The notes: generated by a model not told the origin, from the sequence alone. A stretch of 64,000 nt of DNA from Engraulis encrasicolus (GCF_034702125.1 NC_085874.1:92501-156500), one strand, 5' to 3'; counted from the first letter of the stretch, positions 25,040 through 38,705 are shown. Numbers and translations: made by a program.

Positions 25040-25700
25040 TTATTGTTAGGTTATGTTGGCCACCTATAAAAATAATTATTTAGGTTAATCCACAAACTGC
25101 TTATACCTCGTTTGCAATAACGGTCAGGACCAACTCAAGGCAACTGCGAGCAAACTTAGAACTCCTAATATGCCTCATTTGCAATAACGGGACTTTCTGG
25201 ACTCAACTGCAACCTTCTTGTAAAGATCTTGTCCAGATAAAGTTGCATCGGCGCAGGGTAGGCATATTATGCAATATGCTGATAGATAGTAGGCCTACAT
25301 TGCATTTGACCAAATAATGTAGGCCTACACGTTGGTCACCTACAAAAATAGGCTACTGTAAAATAACTGTTTGCAATAATGGGACCTTGACTCAAAGCAA
25401 CCACGAGCCAATTTCCAAACTTAGAGCGCTGATGCATCTAATATGCCAGCAATAACGGACCATCTGGACTCAAAGCAACTGCAAGCTTCTTGTAAAGATC
25501 TTGTCAAGATAAAGTTGCATCGGCCTAGGGTATGCAAATTTTTTTATTATTAGGTTACATGTTGTCCACCTACAAAAATAATTATTAAGGTTAATTCAAG
25601 GCGAGCAAACTTAGAACTCTAATACTTCTAATAGGCCTATGCCTCGTTTGCAATAACGGGACCTCAACGCAGGGTAGGCCTACGTTTAATAAAATAATTA
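25040..25700. repeat. Satellite-like array, about three diverged units of 220-290 bp
   Basis: Units begin near 25050, 25330 and 25555 with (gttg-tccacctacaaaaata); shared blocks are tttgcaataacgg, tcaaggcaactgcgagc and cttgtaaagatcttgtc. No coding potential. Confidence 0.65.
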
Positions 25701-28700
25701 GGCCTAGATGCTAATAAAAATGCGGTTGCATCAGGGTGTCGTTTGCAAAATTACTTGAATGTGTTGCTAAAATAACTTATAGGTCCACTAGTTCATTTGA
25801 TGTGTAGCCTACTACATCAACTGAAAACACGGCTGAATCTCAAATGGTGCACTTGTGCACTTCAGTGTTCATGTTTCGGTGCGTCTGCCCGTATTAGTTA
25901 CGCACTGAAACATAGTGCATTAACTGCACAAGTGCGCCATTTGCTTTTCTGCACTGTGGGGCAGCTGTCACTCTGAATGACGTACGGCGCAAGTACAGCC
26001 CTCTCGGGCGACACGGTATCAAACTAGTGAGTCCCGAGCGGGGATGGATGCAACCCTTTACCTTTCCTTGTACAGATATCTCAGAGACTATTAGAAAGGC
26101 AAACTTTATATATTTTCTGCAGTGAAATGCAACTTTTCTGCAGTCTTGCAACTGTCCCCGCTCCCCCCCATGGCACCCAGAAATATGTAATTGTCCAGCT
26201 GTTTAACGATAAATGTAATGGCAGATGGACACCAATAGCCTACGTGAGGCAGATTTCTGTGTTTTTTAAAACTTATTTTGTGAGAAGGTGCTGGTTTTAA
26301 AGATGTGACATTTACGCACTTTGTGTTGGAACTACCTGTGCATCGCGAGGCAAGGAGACACTTTTGAGAGCACACACACTTCGTAATCGCGAAGTTAAAA
26401 AGGACTATCATAGTTTAAGAAATGGACCGATTGCATTTGATGTAATATTTCATGAAGGGGTTACCACCTGATTCTATGCATTGTGGGATTTTAGATCTTG
26501 TATTAGGCCTACATTTAAAGTATAGGACGGCGTCATCACCAACAACCCCTACCCCTCCCGCGCGCACTCCGGGACATTGACTTGGGACAAATGTCATCTC
26601 AGTGCAGAAGCGTTTCATCAAGCATTTTATAACTAATTACGTCAGCAGCACAGCTGCTTTTGACTTGGAATACAACCCTGTAGTCTAATTTATTGGGCAC
26701 AGTTTGCTCCACGAACACACAGCACAGATTTCGCCAGCCGTGGACACTCCCCCGGGTAGCACCCAGAGGGATTTTGTTATACTGTAGTAACTTCTGCGTT
26801 TGAGAGCTCGTGGTTCCGCTGACCTTGTTGTTGTAGCAAATGTTTTCATGTTTTCGCGAAGTCAACTCTCTACTTTTCATAAGTAGGAGTTGATAGAAGA
26901 TGCATTAATGACTCTAAACAAGCTATAGCCTAATGCCTATTAGGGGTCGACCGATACAGGTTTTTTAATGGCCGATGCGATACCGATATTTTTTCCATCA
27001 CCCTTGGCCGATACCCGATTTCCGATACCCGATACGGCCGATGCCGATATTGTTAAAAAAGTGTTAAAAATGACAAAAATCAGTACTGTATCATTTTTTT
27101 TAAAATCCTATCCCATCACCTTTTCATCACACCATAACATATATAACAGGAAAATAACTCATGTACAAAGCAAATAAGAAAATATGAAAAAACACAACCC
27201 ACCCATATCGCACACCAAGGCATTTCAGAGTTCAGAGTGTGAAGTATGTAAGTACTGTGTGTGTCTGTGTCCCATGTAGGCCTATCTGTGACTGTGGGTT
27301 ACTGTGGTGTCAGGCTCCATGTTCTGTTTGTCTGATGCTCCATACTGCATTACTAATGTGCATAGCCCTGTGATGTTAGGCCTGTAGGCAATGTCTTGTC
27401 CTTACTGAAACCAGTCTTGTTCAGGGATGCAAAATGAATTTCAGTTTCAATAACAATTGATAGCCCAATACATGTTTTTTTTAAATTATTATTAAATTGT
27501 ATTTCTTTTAAGATATCGATAATATTTCCATCTTAATGGAGGCTACTTTTACTGTAACATCACGAACAGAAGGCCTATCCAAATCATTGCTTCGTCTGTC
27601 GCCATGAACTGTTGACAAAGGCTACTGGTTGAAAACAAAGACGACACGCCTTTGATGCGCAAAGATGTTCGATGCGGGGATGTAGACTACAGAAGAGAAG
27701 CGACAGCCGCAAGTCACCCTGCCCTGTAGCCTTGCTGGAGCGGATTCTCGGACGAACACAGAGCCGTGACGCCCGCTGAGATGTAACTTATTTCCCCCCT
27801 CCTCACATGCTCGTCGCAACTGTCACATCACCAAACGTTTTTATTCACATTTCATTTGCAAACATGCATGTGTAATTTGTCGTTGATCCTCGTCATGTTA
27901 CTGTGTTACTGAACTTATTTTTTAGCTTATTCACCTGCACGCTGCTGTCCTGCTACTTAAAGTTGGACAATATTGTTTCAAACTTAACTTCGCTTTGCCG
28001 ACACGTCATGCCTCCGAGGCATATGGCACCGAATTTTCTCCGACGTTTGCAAACTAGCCTAACTTAGACTAGGCCTACTCCTACCTGCGCTTTGCTTCTT
28101 TTCCTCTCTCTTGCTCGCTCGCTCTCCCCCCGCTCTCACTCGCTCACAGATTGCACAGTTACAAAGTTACTCTTCAAGAATAAAAATCGGGTTAAGCACA
28201 CGGCAGTTCTCCAGTGCTCGCCTTGTCTTGGCTCCCAATTCACTTCCAAATAGCGCAATTTCCATCCGAACTTAGAATATTATTTTAAGAAAGTAAAGAG
28301 GAGTTGAATTATCACATAGCCTACAAGGTCATAGTTCCAACATTTCTGATTTCTCTTTTTTGTTGACTTCTGTTGTGGTGGTGGTAGTAGGGATGCATTT
28401 CTTACTATTACACGCATGCAAGCAGGTACAATGCCTACTGCAGATATTTATAGAAAGTGCACCTTTATTGGCGTGTTTCCCCGCGCCTCCCCAGGGACTC
28501 TTTGGCGCCCCCCTAGGGAGGCGCGCCTCACCTATTGAAAACCCCTGGCCTATACTGTATTATAGCCACCTAAAAAGGTATACATAAGGCATTAAAAATT
28601 CAAAGGACTGTGGCTTGACAGTGGTACAATAGCATAGAGCTTGACTGTAAATTTGAAAAATGTTGGGGATGACCAAGATTATTATGGGTTTAAATATTTA

Positions 28701-29798
28701 TGCCTATTTTTTCACCTGTATAGATGCACTTGATTTACTAGGGCCTTTCACAAAATAAATCAAATCAACTGAACATAACATAACAAACCAAAGAAATGCA
28801 AACAAAACACATAGACAAGTAAAACCATTTTTTTTTTTTCATATTAAAAAATACATGGCAAAGAATCCCACCAGTAAAAATCCCCCTGTTCAAAATGGTT
28901 TGGTCCGCCAGACGGCGGACACCCCTCTATTTTACTCAGATTGGAACATTCACTTTTTGCTGAACGAGGAAGTGGCAGCATGCCGGGGACCTGATCGGTT
29001 GAATGTTACAGAACTGTTTTACACAGTATTTCTAACCAAATAAAGTTCTATGAATTGAAATAGCCAGTTTGCAAGTGATGTTTGTTACTCATTAAAGATC
29101 GCTAAACAGGTGGAAGTTGATAAATGAATGACGCTACGAAATGCGCGTTTTGAAACGCGGTGGAAATTTACACTGAAACATGCTGGAAGGCACTCGTTAC
29201 AACGCTAGGTAAGAGTTATGGCAAATGGATGTGATAAATGACCGAATAATGAATGCTAGTAATAGTAACAGAGACGTTAAAATGGAGTGGTGGTGGAGCG
29301 AATCCGAGAAGGACAGATGAGGAGATCTGTGCCTGTCAGTTTATGAGCGCAGCTGTCAGTCAGAAGTCGTCTGACATTTTCTTAGTCCTGGCGCAATTGC
29401 ATGTAGTTGCTGATTCGGAAAGCCCACGCCATCGGAAAAGAAGGGCAGACCTTGCATGGACGTGCGAGTTTGTGAAAAAAAAAAAATTATAACAAAAAAA
29501 AAACACCGACGCTATGGAAGTAACAAAGAAAGCGGACATTTCCATGACATGGCGAAATTGCTACTTGTCATTTTGTTGCGCATGGTATGAGCTGAGTTCC
29601 TGGAGGAAATTAAGGTGTCTAGCAGGCTACTACTGATCATAAACACATAAGACATCATACACTTTATTGCACAGCGTGTGTAGTGTAGTGTGTTTGCGCA
29701 CGTGTGTGTGTTCGTTAGACCTGTTAAAAAAAACATTTTTTTGTAATTTTGAAGCAAATTGCTGTGATTCCCATTCTCCAAGGTGCGAAATGGCCAGA
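25701..29798. other. Long intron segment without recognised gene
   Basis: Mostly unique-looking sequence. Two fragments stand out: 26940-27060, a terminus starting taggggtcgaccgatac with repeated ccgatacc motifs (common fish DNA transposon end, no partner found), and 28490-28550, whose inverse reads CAGGGGTTTTCAATAGG, a hAT-like end with a GC palindrome. CpG-containing tracts at 26330-26850 and 27600-27830 carry short open frames only. Confidence 0.4.
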
Positions 29799-30604
29799 TG
29801 GGTCAATGACGAATAAGGGTTTTCAGTTTGCAGATTTTAAAATGTAAAAAATATTAGTGTCTAATGAACTTTCTCAACTATTTACAATGTCAGGTATGCA
29901 CAAAACTAAGTGTGATATTTATATTTAACATTTTTAGTGTTTTTTTATGTACATGAATTGTCTATGAACTTAAAAAATGTCATGTGGTGCGACCAAGAAT
30001 AATCTTAATTTTTTTAAAAATGTATATACATTATTTGGATATTAATCTAACTTCTGAGCATTATGATGTGTATAGAAACAAACTATTGGCAAGTCTTTTA
30101 AATTCTAACACATATTATTGCTTCATTTTGATGTCCAATATGCCAGTCATGTGTCTAATTCACACATGACTTTTCAATATAAAATGAACAAAATGAAGAA
30201 AAATGCCTGAAAAACAACATTCACCCAAGTGTAATTTGCCTGTTGTTAAAACCCCAGCCATAAATGTGAAATGACATTCTTATTTTAACAAATTTACTGC
30301 TATAGTTGGTCGCACCAAATGATTTATGGTCGCACCAAATGACAGGAAACACTCATATTGGTAAAAAAGTAGCAATAAATTTGTAAACAAGTATATGCAA
30401 GTTAATTTTGTTTTAAATTAGATCCAATTCTATTCCATTTTAACACTCCATTTCCATTTTAAAATGTTATATTTTTTTTCCATTTCATGTGTGCCATGTC
30501 TACATCTGTCTACTTCTTTTTATAACGTTGTAGTCACAGTTTCATTATCAGTCTTTTTCTCATCCATAACTGTGTCTATTATTTCTTAAAATCAAAAGCA
30601 GCTT

Positions 30605-33190
30605 CTTCAAGTACGAATTTCAAGTTTATTAGCAATTTCAACACTATAAAGATAGAGTTGCTAGGAGCGTACGTACTTTGGTGTGCCCACCAATTCAACA
30701 ATATAACCGGACAAGACAAAACTGAGGGGGACATGAACAGAAAACATGGGTGCACATGAATGACAGGGAATGACAACATACAAAAACATTAGAAAGTTGG
30801 TTGTACAGAATACAGCTGGAGTCACATTGTGCAAAATAAATAAGAAAGGGAGGTAGGCCAGGTACAGTAGAAGAGTAAATGTCAAGTGCTAGTGCATATT
30901 CCACTCGCGGATGGCTTGTGGGTAGGTACTGTCCGTAAAACGTGAGGTATTGCTTGGGATGCTGCAGATGCTGCTGATGGTAGGAGTGGATATAGATGGT
31001 CAGTGTTGGGAGTAACTCGTTACAAAAGTAACTAATTACTGTAATGCATTACCTTTTTGAGTAACGCAGTAATGTAACTGATTACAGGGGGAAAAAATCG
31101 GTAATATGTACAACGCATTTTTTTCACCTAAATTTTGTGTGGGTATTTTGTTTTCTTTATACAATGTTCGCGGATCACCGCGAGATCAGCTATTGCCTAC
31201 GATAGCCTACGTCCGCGCAGAGATTTTAAAGTTTCACGCAGAACATTGCTTCCTCTTTCACGCTTCGTCTCTCGAAATGGCAGGCTGACAAAGGATGACC
31301 GATCCAGAAGATCCAGCTTGCTCGTTTTCAAGATGGGTATATGCCCACTACTTTGACTCCATTGAAAATAAGGACGCCAAGAACATTTAAGTTAAATGCA
31401 CACTGTACTTGAAACCCAAACCGCTTTCCACGTCGAAAAACAGTAGCCTACAAACAATTTGACGATTTGAAGAGGTGCCATAGCACCACCAAATAGTCAG
31501 GAAAGGAGGGGATGCATCCCATTCGCACGAGACAGGGACACGGCAGGGTAGGCTATCAGACGGGGGGGATGAGTAGGCCTATGTTGCACCCCCCTCACTT
31601 TTGTGCAACTAAACATCACTAAAATTGAAATAAATCAATTTGAAATAAAATATTATAGGCCTCTTGGCTCATTAATGCTTATTATATTTCATTGTAGCTT
31701 CAGCTATACTTATCAAGCCTCAACTCCACTATCGTCCTTGGCATTGTTCAACAACATTTATGACAAAATCTGGCGCATGTGGGGGTTGGGGGGTCGGACA
31801 TAAAAAAAAGAAATTGAAAAAAATTGGAAAAAAAAATAAAAATCCGACCGGACGATGACCAAACCTGACAACCAACCGGAACCAAACATTTATTTTTCTT
31901 AGGCCTTATTGTTAGCCTAGAAATCTAGACGCCCCTAGTGGCCGCAAAATGAATTTTACAGCTTTGCTGTAGGGGTTTTTGGCGCGGCCAGGCTACCTTA
32001 TTGTATGTGGGTAAGACGCAATTCCTGAAAATGTTGTTTTTCAGTCTGCAGGCTTCCAAAACGACTTGTGGATGGCAGGTGAAAGTCATGCCACCTCATA
32101 GATTTGCACTGTAGATTGCCAAATCCTTATTTCCAGTCATTTTGGCTAAAGTAACTAAAAGTAATGCAAAAGTAGTGTAATGCCTTACTTTTTTTTAAAA
32201 AGTAATGTTGTAATGTAAGGCATTACTTTTAAATGACAGTAACATGTAATAAGTAGTGCATTACAGTTTTTGAGTAACTTTCCCAACAGTGTAGATGGTG
32301 TGCTGGATGGGTGAGGTCAAATATGATGTTCTTGGCTTCCCTGGCAATTTTGGTGTTGTAGCGAGAGGCTAAGGTGGGAGGACTGTGACCAATTATTTTT
32401 GAGGCCCTGCACACCACCTTCTCCAGCTGTTGTTTATCTTGGCTGGTGGTGCTGCCATACCAGATCAGTGTGGAGAAGAGAAGGGGAGCACACACTCAAT
32501 GGGAGCAAGGTAGAAGTAGATCATGCCTGCTTGACTGACCCCAAACGGAAGTGTAGTCTTTGGTGAGGTTTTGAAATAATAAGATTGGTGTTCAGGTTCT
32601 ATGACAGGGACTGATGGATAGTCATGAATCATAAATTTCATAAAAATGAATAGTCAATTTGTAAAAATGAATAGTCAAGTCAACTCACTCCACTACCTGG
32701 CCATTAACCCTTTAAGACGCCGCTTTATACATTTGTTGTTACCAGTATGGTAATGACCAAGTTGTGGTGCATTACTAAAGGGCCTGTGTTGTGTCATAGT
32801 ATTGTAGTGCTATGGTAGTTACATTTCAATGACTATTACAGCGTGCCTCAGGAGGTACGGCGTGCATTAAGGGGTTAATATAGATGGGGATGTGCTGACT
32901 TGATATGAGTTCATTATGTCCACTCTGAGTTCTTGGGTTTTGGATATGTTGCGTAGAAGATTATTGATTGCACTCCACTGTACTAGCAATCTCATTGTGA
33001 TATGATGTTTCATCACCATTATGTATGAGGCCTATAACAATGGTGTCATCTGCAAACTTTAGAAGTTTGACATTGAGAATTGCTATACAGTGGTTGGTAT
33101 GTGTATAGAGGGAATAACAGGAATTAAACTAGACAACCTTGTGGTGCGCCTGTGTTCAGGACCTTGGTTGAAGGGAAGTTAAACTGGGTT
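30605..33190 (-). pseudogene. Rex1/CR1-group LINE, 5'-truncated fossil
   Basis: Minus-strand segments read as the reverse-transcriptase palm (NTGAPQGC near 33145), a degraded finger region (about 32950-33110) and the C-terminal domain (IWYGSTTSQDKQQLEKVV, ASKIIGHS, HPAHHL near 32300-32480). The 3' end near 30620 has the aatttcaagtttattagcaa terminus. Interrupted by the hAT at 31001-32291. Stops and frameshifts throughout. Confidence 0.65.
31001..32291. mobile_element. hAT-like element nested in the LINE
   Basis: Ends CAGTGTTGGGAGTAACT and, inverted, CACTGTTGGGAAAGTTACT; perfect 8-bp target duplication TAGATGGT at 30993-31000 and 32292-32299. Terminal regions carry repeated 'taatgcattac' motifs. 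No transposase. Confidence 0.85.
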
Positions 33191-34783
33191 TTATATACTG
33201 TATTAGCTGTTAGATAAACATTGAAGACTGTACTGAAGAGGAAATGCACTGCTTTTCCAATTATTATTCCTTTCCCACATTTCAAATGAACCATTGTCTT
33301 CTTCTGGCGAGATACCTCGGTCAGAGCTGACCACTCCCTGCACAGTGACATCTGATAAAAAAACATAATAGTAAAAACAGTTTAGAAATGCACATATGTG
33401 GCCAAAGGCACAAGATTTCTCTAGTATATAAACGTAATTATTTTTTTACTATTTATTAACTTACTTTACTTATCATATATATTTTGAATTATACTATAAT
33501 ATATGAATTATAATGCACTGTCCCAAAAATACTCAAAAATATAAAAAAAATGGAGGGGGAAAAAATTAAACAAGCATTAACTTGTTTATTGATTAGGACA
33601 ATAACTTTTAAAGCAAAAACAAACCTAACACTGTAATATGTATGAGTAATTAAATGCATTTTGCATTGGTCGCACCACATGATATTGGTCGCACCAAATG
33701 ACGTTTTCTACTTACAGTCAAAATAAACAGAACTAGCCTTGGGCACTGTAGTGAAACTAGCTGATTTCTGACCCAAGGTCCCCTTACAATATATCATCGA
33801 AGTATACACTTGTAAATAAAACTTGATTTTAATCTTTTTTTTGAGGTCGCACCACATGACACCCAAATTTGGCAACAACCTCGCAGCACTTAAAAACATG
33901 ACTTTTTGAAATGTATGAAAGATAATTACAGACCTGCTTGCTGATTCCATGTGGTCTTTGCCTGTTGAAGAACAATGTACCTTCTTATCTTTCACTTGGA
34001 TTCGAAATAAATATGCCAAAATAGCCATTTCTTGACGGTCGCACCAAATGATATTTGGAAAAATGAACAGGCTCGGACAAAATTCGTTTGTGTATTATGA
34101 GGAAACTATATGTTCAAGAAAGCTGAAACTTCATGAAGGACTACAAAACATTTCCACAATTATGCCAAAGATTAATGAAAATGGATTCAGAGTAATTTTG
34201 AAGAAGTTGAAAAATCAGAACTTAAGGGCGGACGGTCGCACCACATGACTTTTTAACACTTTGAGGGTAAAAAAAATAATTATTAATTATTTCTGAAAAA
34301 ATCATTTAGTCCCATGGAGGTAACATTTACTTTATATGTGTGGTGAATTATTATGAAATTGTATAAATATTTACTAGAAGAAATTTCAATCGGACAAAAA
34401 AAGTGGACGTCACATCATTGACCCACATATAAAATTATTTTGATTTTGGACCATGGGAAGACCTGCCTCAAGAGCCATAGAGTTTCAATGTTTATTTTAA
34501 TCAAAAACGCCTGACATTTGGCCCCGTTTTGCCTAATAACTTCACAGCCATTTGTCATAGAGCATTGTGGGTGGTGTCACCTGACAGAGAGCAAGACGAG
34601 TCGGGAATGATTGTTTTTTTTCTGAATCTTTTAGATTAAAATTATTAATTTGTTTAGTCCGGGCGAAAGACGCTCCCTATTTTAAAGCGCTATTATTTTT
34701 AGAACATAAACCTTAGCCTATATTTTTGGGCCAAGTAACACATGTCACACACAAACATGATAATTACATAGGCCTAGGCTATA

Positions 34784-36398
34784 CAGTTGAGGACGATATT
34801 ATTAGCCCCCCTCCTGAAATTAGACATTTCTCTTGATTTCTCAGTAAGGATGACCTTATTAACCATTTCTTTTATTCTGGAAACAAATACACTGATAGAG
34901 ATAATGTTCAATGAGTTGAATTTGGATTTTTCTATTGTTACGATGAGTTTAAACAAAAAAGGGCAAAAATGACAAGGACAAAATTATTAGCCCCCTGATC
35001 ATTAATAGTCAATATGGCGCCATTTATGAACCAAAACTGACAACAGGCTCTGATAAGTTGCTACCTAGGTTGGCACATGCCCCACTAGGGATTTTGGCCC
35101 ATTTCTTCACTGCAAAGTGTTCTAGCTGGTCCAAATCGCATGGATGCTGAGCATAGACATTAACCACAGACTCTCAGTGGGATTGAGGACTGGACTATGA
35201 GCGGGTGATTCCAATATCATGGTTTTAGTGTCCTTGAAGAAACTCTGAACTAATCTAAATGTATGCTTTGGGTTACAATGTTGTTGGAAGACCCAGCAAT
35301 CCAGATTCAGACCCAGACTCCCTGTGTCTGAGGCTGAATAACACACTAAACTTGATGCCCCACCACTGTGTGTAACTGTGGAAACTGCTTGGCCTCATTA
35401 GACAAAAGAAGCATTGGACACCTGCCTAGATGATTGTTATTGACCTGGCCTCACCTGGAGTTTTTTCCCCCACCAAGAAAGACAGTTGTTAGGGCTTGTC
35501 ATCATATTGGGCTTTGGGGCCATCATCACAGAAGAACCCCTTTACTAAAGGCAGTGCATATCAGAGTGTTATTGAGCTTTGCCTGTGAACATTTGAAAGT
35601 CAAAAATGAGTTTTCAACGTCTCTGCTTTCATCTGATGATATTCAATTGCACCTGCTTTGATGCATGAATTCTGCTTCTGTCAGGTGAAGAAAGGGATAG
35701 GCCTTGAATCGTTATAAGATGGTTTCCACAATTAAACATGGTGGTGGATGCATCATTCTGTGGCAGCCTCAGCCACAGGAAACCTTGTTTGGGTGTACGG
35801 CACCATAAAAACTGAAAATTATGATAGAATGTCGAAAGTGACAAGCAAAAATATGCTCATAGAGGGAGCTAAGATCTTCACTGGATCTTTCAATAAGATA
35901 ATAACCCAAAACTTGCATCCAAAATAGTTCAAATGTTCTTCAAGGATACTAAAACCATGGTCATGGAGTGGTTCAGACCTCAATCCTTTAGATAGTATTT
36001 GAAGAGTGCTGAAAATGAATGTCCATCCTCAACATCCATGCCATTTGGACCAGCTTAACTATTTGCGATGAAAAAAATGGGCCAAAATCCCTGGTAGGAC
36101 ATGTGCCAACATAGTTAACAACTAATCAAAGTGATTGGTGTCAATTTTTGTTCATAAATGGCACTGTATTGACTATTAATGATAAGGGGGCTAATAATTT
36201 TGTCCTTGCCATTTTTACACTTTTTTGTTTAAACTCATTGTGAAAATGGAAAAGTCCAAATTTAACTTATTGGATACTATCTCCATGGTGTATTTGTTTC
36301 CAGAATAACACACATTTATTAATAATGATCATTCTCAATGATCAATGAAGAGATATGTCTAATTTCAGGAGGGGGGCTAATAATATCGTCCTCAACTG
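34784..36398. mobile_element. Palindromic Tc1/mariner-like element
   Basis: Ends CAGTTGAGGACGATATTATT and its inverse, flanked by TA. The arms are not just terminal repeats: the left arm encodes transposase C-terminus on the minus strand (FQQHCNPKHTFRLVQSFFKD, 35122-35346), while the right arm encodes the same region on the plus strand (about 35850-36060, DLNPLDSI, NVHPQHPCHLDQL). Central 35350-35850 holds a plus-strand GGG-containing transposase segment. Both copies carry stops or substitutions. Confidence 0.75.
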
Positions 36399-36726
36399 TA
36401 TGACTACAGTTTCCAAGACTTCAGTACAGTGTGCATGTTGAAACGTGGACATGAACCTAAGAGACATGGAGACCAGACAAAGAGCAAAAGCGTGCATCAT
36501 TCCTGCTAATCGAACAAGGTGTCGTCAATTATCCCTTACTTTTTTAACGTAGGCCTAGGTCTACAGTAGGCCTATCCCTCTCAACACGAATGACTAATGT
36601 TCTTTATGAGAGAAGCGCCATCTAATGGAGACACTTTGGAATCGTGTTTACAATTAAATCGTGGGCGTGAGGTTGCGATGTCGGGTAAGGGGTTCCGTGA
36701 TATCATAGGGCCTACCATATTGATGC

Positions 36727-37617
36727 TAGGGATGCAAATTATCGATTAATTTGTTAATCCTTTGTTGATAGTGTTATCGATCGACTTTCGATTAATTGAT
36801 AAGCAGCGTTTTTTCACCTGAATTTCATAGGGCCTTTTAAAATATCAGCTAAATATTTAAAACACTGAGTTCAAAAGTATATAATATTGTTATATTAAAT
36901 TATATTATGAGAATTATATTATGATCATTAAGCCCATTGTATTTTATTGTATGATGTTATATTATATCATATTAAATATTCCTCAAGTAATTATGCATTA
37001 GGAAAAGAAAGTAGGCCCCTATTTTGTGTCTGTAAGGAGAGCTAATAAGCTAACAGGCTCCATTGAGAATGAATGGAGCTATGACAACAACACTTACAGC
37101 TAACATGGATTCACCTGAAATTGAACAGATGGTGCTCCTCTTCATGCATGGTCATATATTACCATGCCCAGTTCAGCTAATACTAGTCTTGATATCTGAC
37201 AGGGTGTAGTGATTAAAATTACAGCTCACAATTTGAAATGACTACGTTTGTGATTTCGCTAGTTAGCACGCTAAGCTAACCTACCAAGCTTAACCCTACA
37301 GTAAAATGCTGCTTGCAGTGACATTTGCCTGTCTTGAAAGATCGTTTTTCTCATAATTCAAACAGTAACAACTTACACCATTGGGCTTGGCATAATCACA
37401 GATTCAAGTACACATCTCCAAAAGACCCACAAGAACTCCAGAAGTTGCAATGACGATTTAATAGATCAAATCTGTGCACCATGGATTTGAATAGGACTAC
37501 AACTAGTACTCCACAGTCTCTAGAGCCCTCTAGCGATTAATCGCGATTAATACATTTTAATTGAGCAACCTCTTGCTCGACAATTAATCTAAAGTCGATT
37601 AATCATTTGCATCCCTA
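36727..37617. mobile_element. hAT-like non-autonomous element
   Basis: Ends TAGGGATGCAAATTATCG and, inverted, TAGGGATGCAAATGATTAAT; flanks attgatgc and gttgatgc match at 7 of 8 positions. Rich in cgattaat motifs at both ends; no coding region. Confidence 0.75.
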
Positions 37618-38400
37618 GTTGATGCAGAATAAGAATGGTGAATATACATTTGTGATGCGTAAAAGTTAAAAGCAAGGAAGCGTCGGCGAAAGATGCTTTT
37701 TTTACCGCTGATTTTCAACTGTGCCCTGAGCCAGCGCTTATGCACGCGCAGTGCAGATGAAACCAAAACGTTGCATGAGGAATTCAATATCTCACGGTCT
37801 GCTTTTTGATTGGGGCTTTATCAGGCCTACACTGTTAGTTCGCGTGGCGTTATTGACAGCCGATAGACAAGCATAACAAGGTGTCACGCTATGCAATATT
37901 TTTATAATCTTGCGAGCTGCAAAGGCGAGCCACATCCTGCTCGAGAGCTGCGCAATGAAGACTGTAGAACATTGTGCAGAAAATGTCCATTCATAAGTTG
38001 ACGTCCTCCTAGGCTATGCCTACCAGTATTTTGTTTTGCCTACCTTTCTAGCTCTAGACCCTGATGTCTTTCTCTAACAGCAGTCACTGGAAGCAGTGGC
38101 AGAAGCGCGCTGACGATTTCAAAATAAGTCACGAACGACGGTTATAATAGGCTAAAAAAAAACCTGTAAAGTTAATGAAACCATCAAGGTGCCACCGTCA
38201 GTGTGTAATGTATGGCAATGTCAGTGGTATAAATAGCGAAAAGGTCCTTTAGGACTCAGTGTAAGACTAGAGCAATCAGCGTGATAACCAATTGAACACC
38301 GTTACACTGATTATGAGGCCGTGATGGGTATCGTCAGGGCCACGGTGGCCGTTGCCAGGGCCTTTCTGGCAGGTGCTCGAATGCCAGACTGCTCAGTCCG
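37618..38400. other. Intron segment, nothing assigned
   Basis: A TATA-like tataaatag at 38228 precedes a plus-strand frame starting at 38321, but that frame soon enters the TG array and has no further support. Confidence 0.35.
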
Positions 38401-38402
38401 TG

Positions 38403-38443
38403 CATGTGTGTGTGTGTGTTCGCGTGCCGTGATTGGCAGTTCT

Positions 38444-38505
<62 letters not shown>
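38403..38505. repeat. (TG)n microsatellite between exon D and its partial copy
   Basis: The TG tract 38446-38505 is nearly pure; a shorter one lies at 38403-38420. Confidence 0.95.
38423..38447 (-). pseudogene. Duplicate of the exon D donor junction
   Basis: The plus-strand motif gtgattggcag preceded by cgtgcc matches the end of exon D (gtgcgatgattggcag) on the other side of the TG array. At the donor position the copy reads GC instead of GT, so it is probably not usable. It shows that a short exon end and the adjoining microsatellite were duplicated together. Confidence 0.55.
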
Positions 38506-38529
38506 TCCATACCTCTAGTGTGTGTTTAC

Positions 38530-38636
38530 GTGCGATGATTGGCAGCTTTCTAGCTTCCTGAAGAAACGTTTCCAGAGCGCCAGGAAGGTCCTCACGCACA
38601 CCATCCCTCACACACAACAACTCCTCTACATCTTCA

Positions 38637-38638
<2 letters not shown>
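38530..38638 (-). CDS. Exon D of the coiled-coil gene
   Basis: 109 nt: 36 codons from SEDVEELLCVRDG to EARKLPIIA plus one base (C), so it leaves in phase 1. The acceptor is TAG immediately after about 30 GT repeats (plus-strand CA array at 38641-38705). The donor is C|gtaaac, followed by CA-rich intron. Its single overhanging C joins exon E's first two bases (AG) to give Gln with no frame break, supporting D to E splicing across about 26 kb. A decayed copy of its 3' end sits at about 38423-38447, beyond the microsatellite. Confidence 0.8.

Positions 38639-38640
<2 letters not shown>

Positions 38641-38705
<65 letters not shown>
38641..38705. repeat. (CA)n microsatellite at the exon D acceptor
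   Basis: About 32 pure CA units; on the transcript strand they directly precede TAG|exon D. Confidence 0.98.

Larger units (their letters stand above)
29799..34425. mobile_element. Unclassified DNA element with repeated GGTCGCACCAMATGA motifs
   Basis: An 11-bp inverted repeat TGGGTCAATGA marks possible ends (29799-29809 and 34415-34425). Seven direct copies of GGTCGCACCAMATGA start at 30308, 30328, 33668, 33687, 33845, 34037 and 34234; one inverted copy lies at 29979-29994. The clusters sit toward both ends, as transposase-binding subterminal repeats would. A LINE with a nested hAT fills 30605-33190. Superfamily not recognised; the boundaries are inferred. Confidence 0.45.

Noticed and set aside
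38228..38518. TATA-like box and plus-strand ORF
   Set aside because: The frame runs straight into a TG array and has no homology, exon border or downstream continuation.
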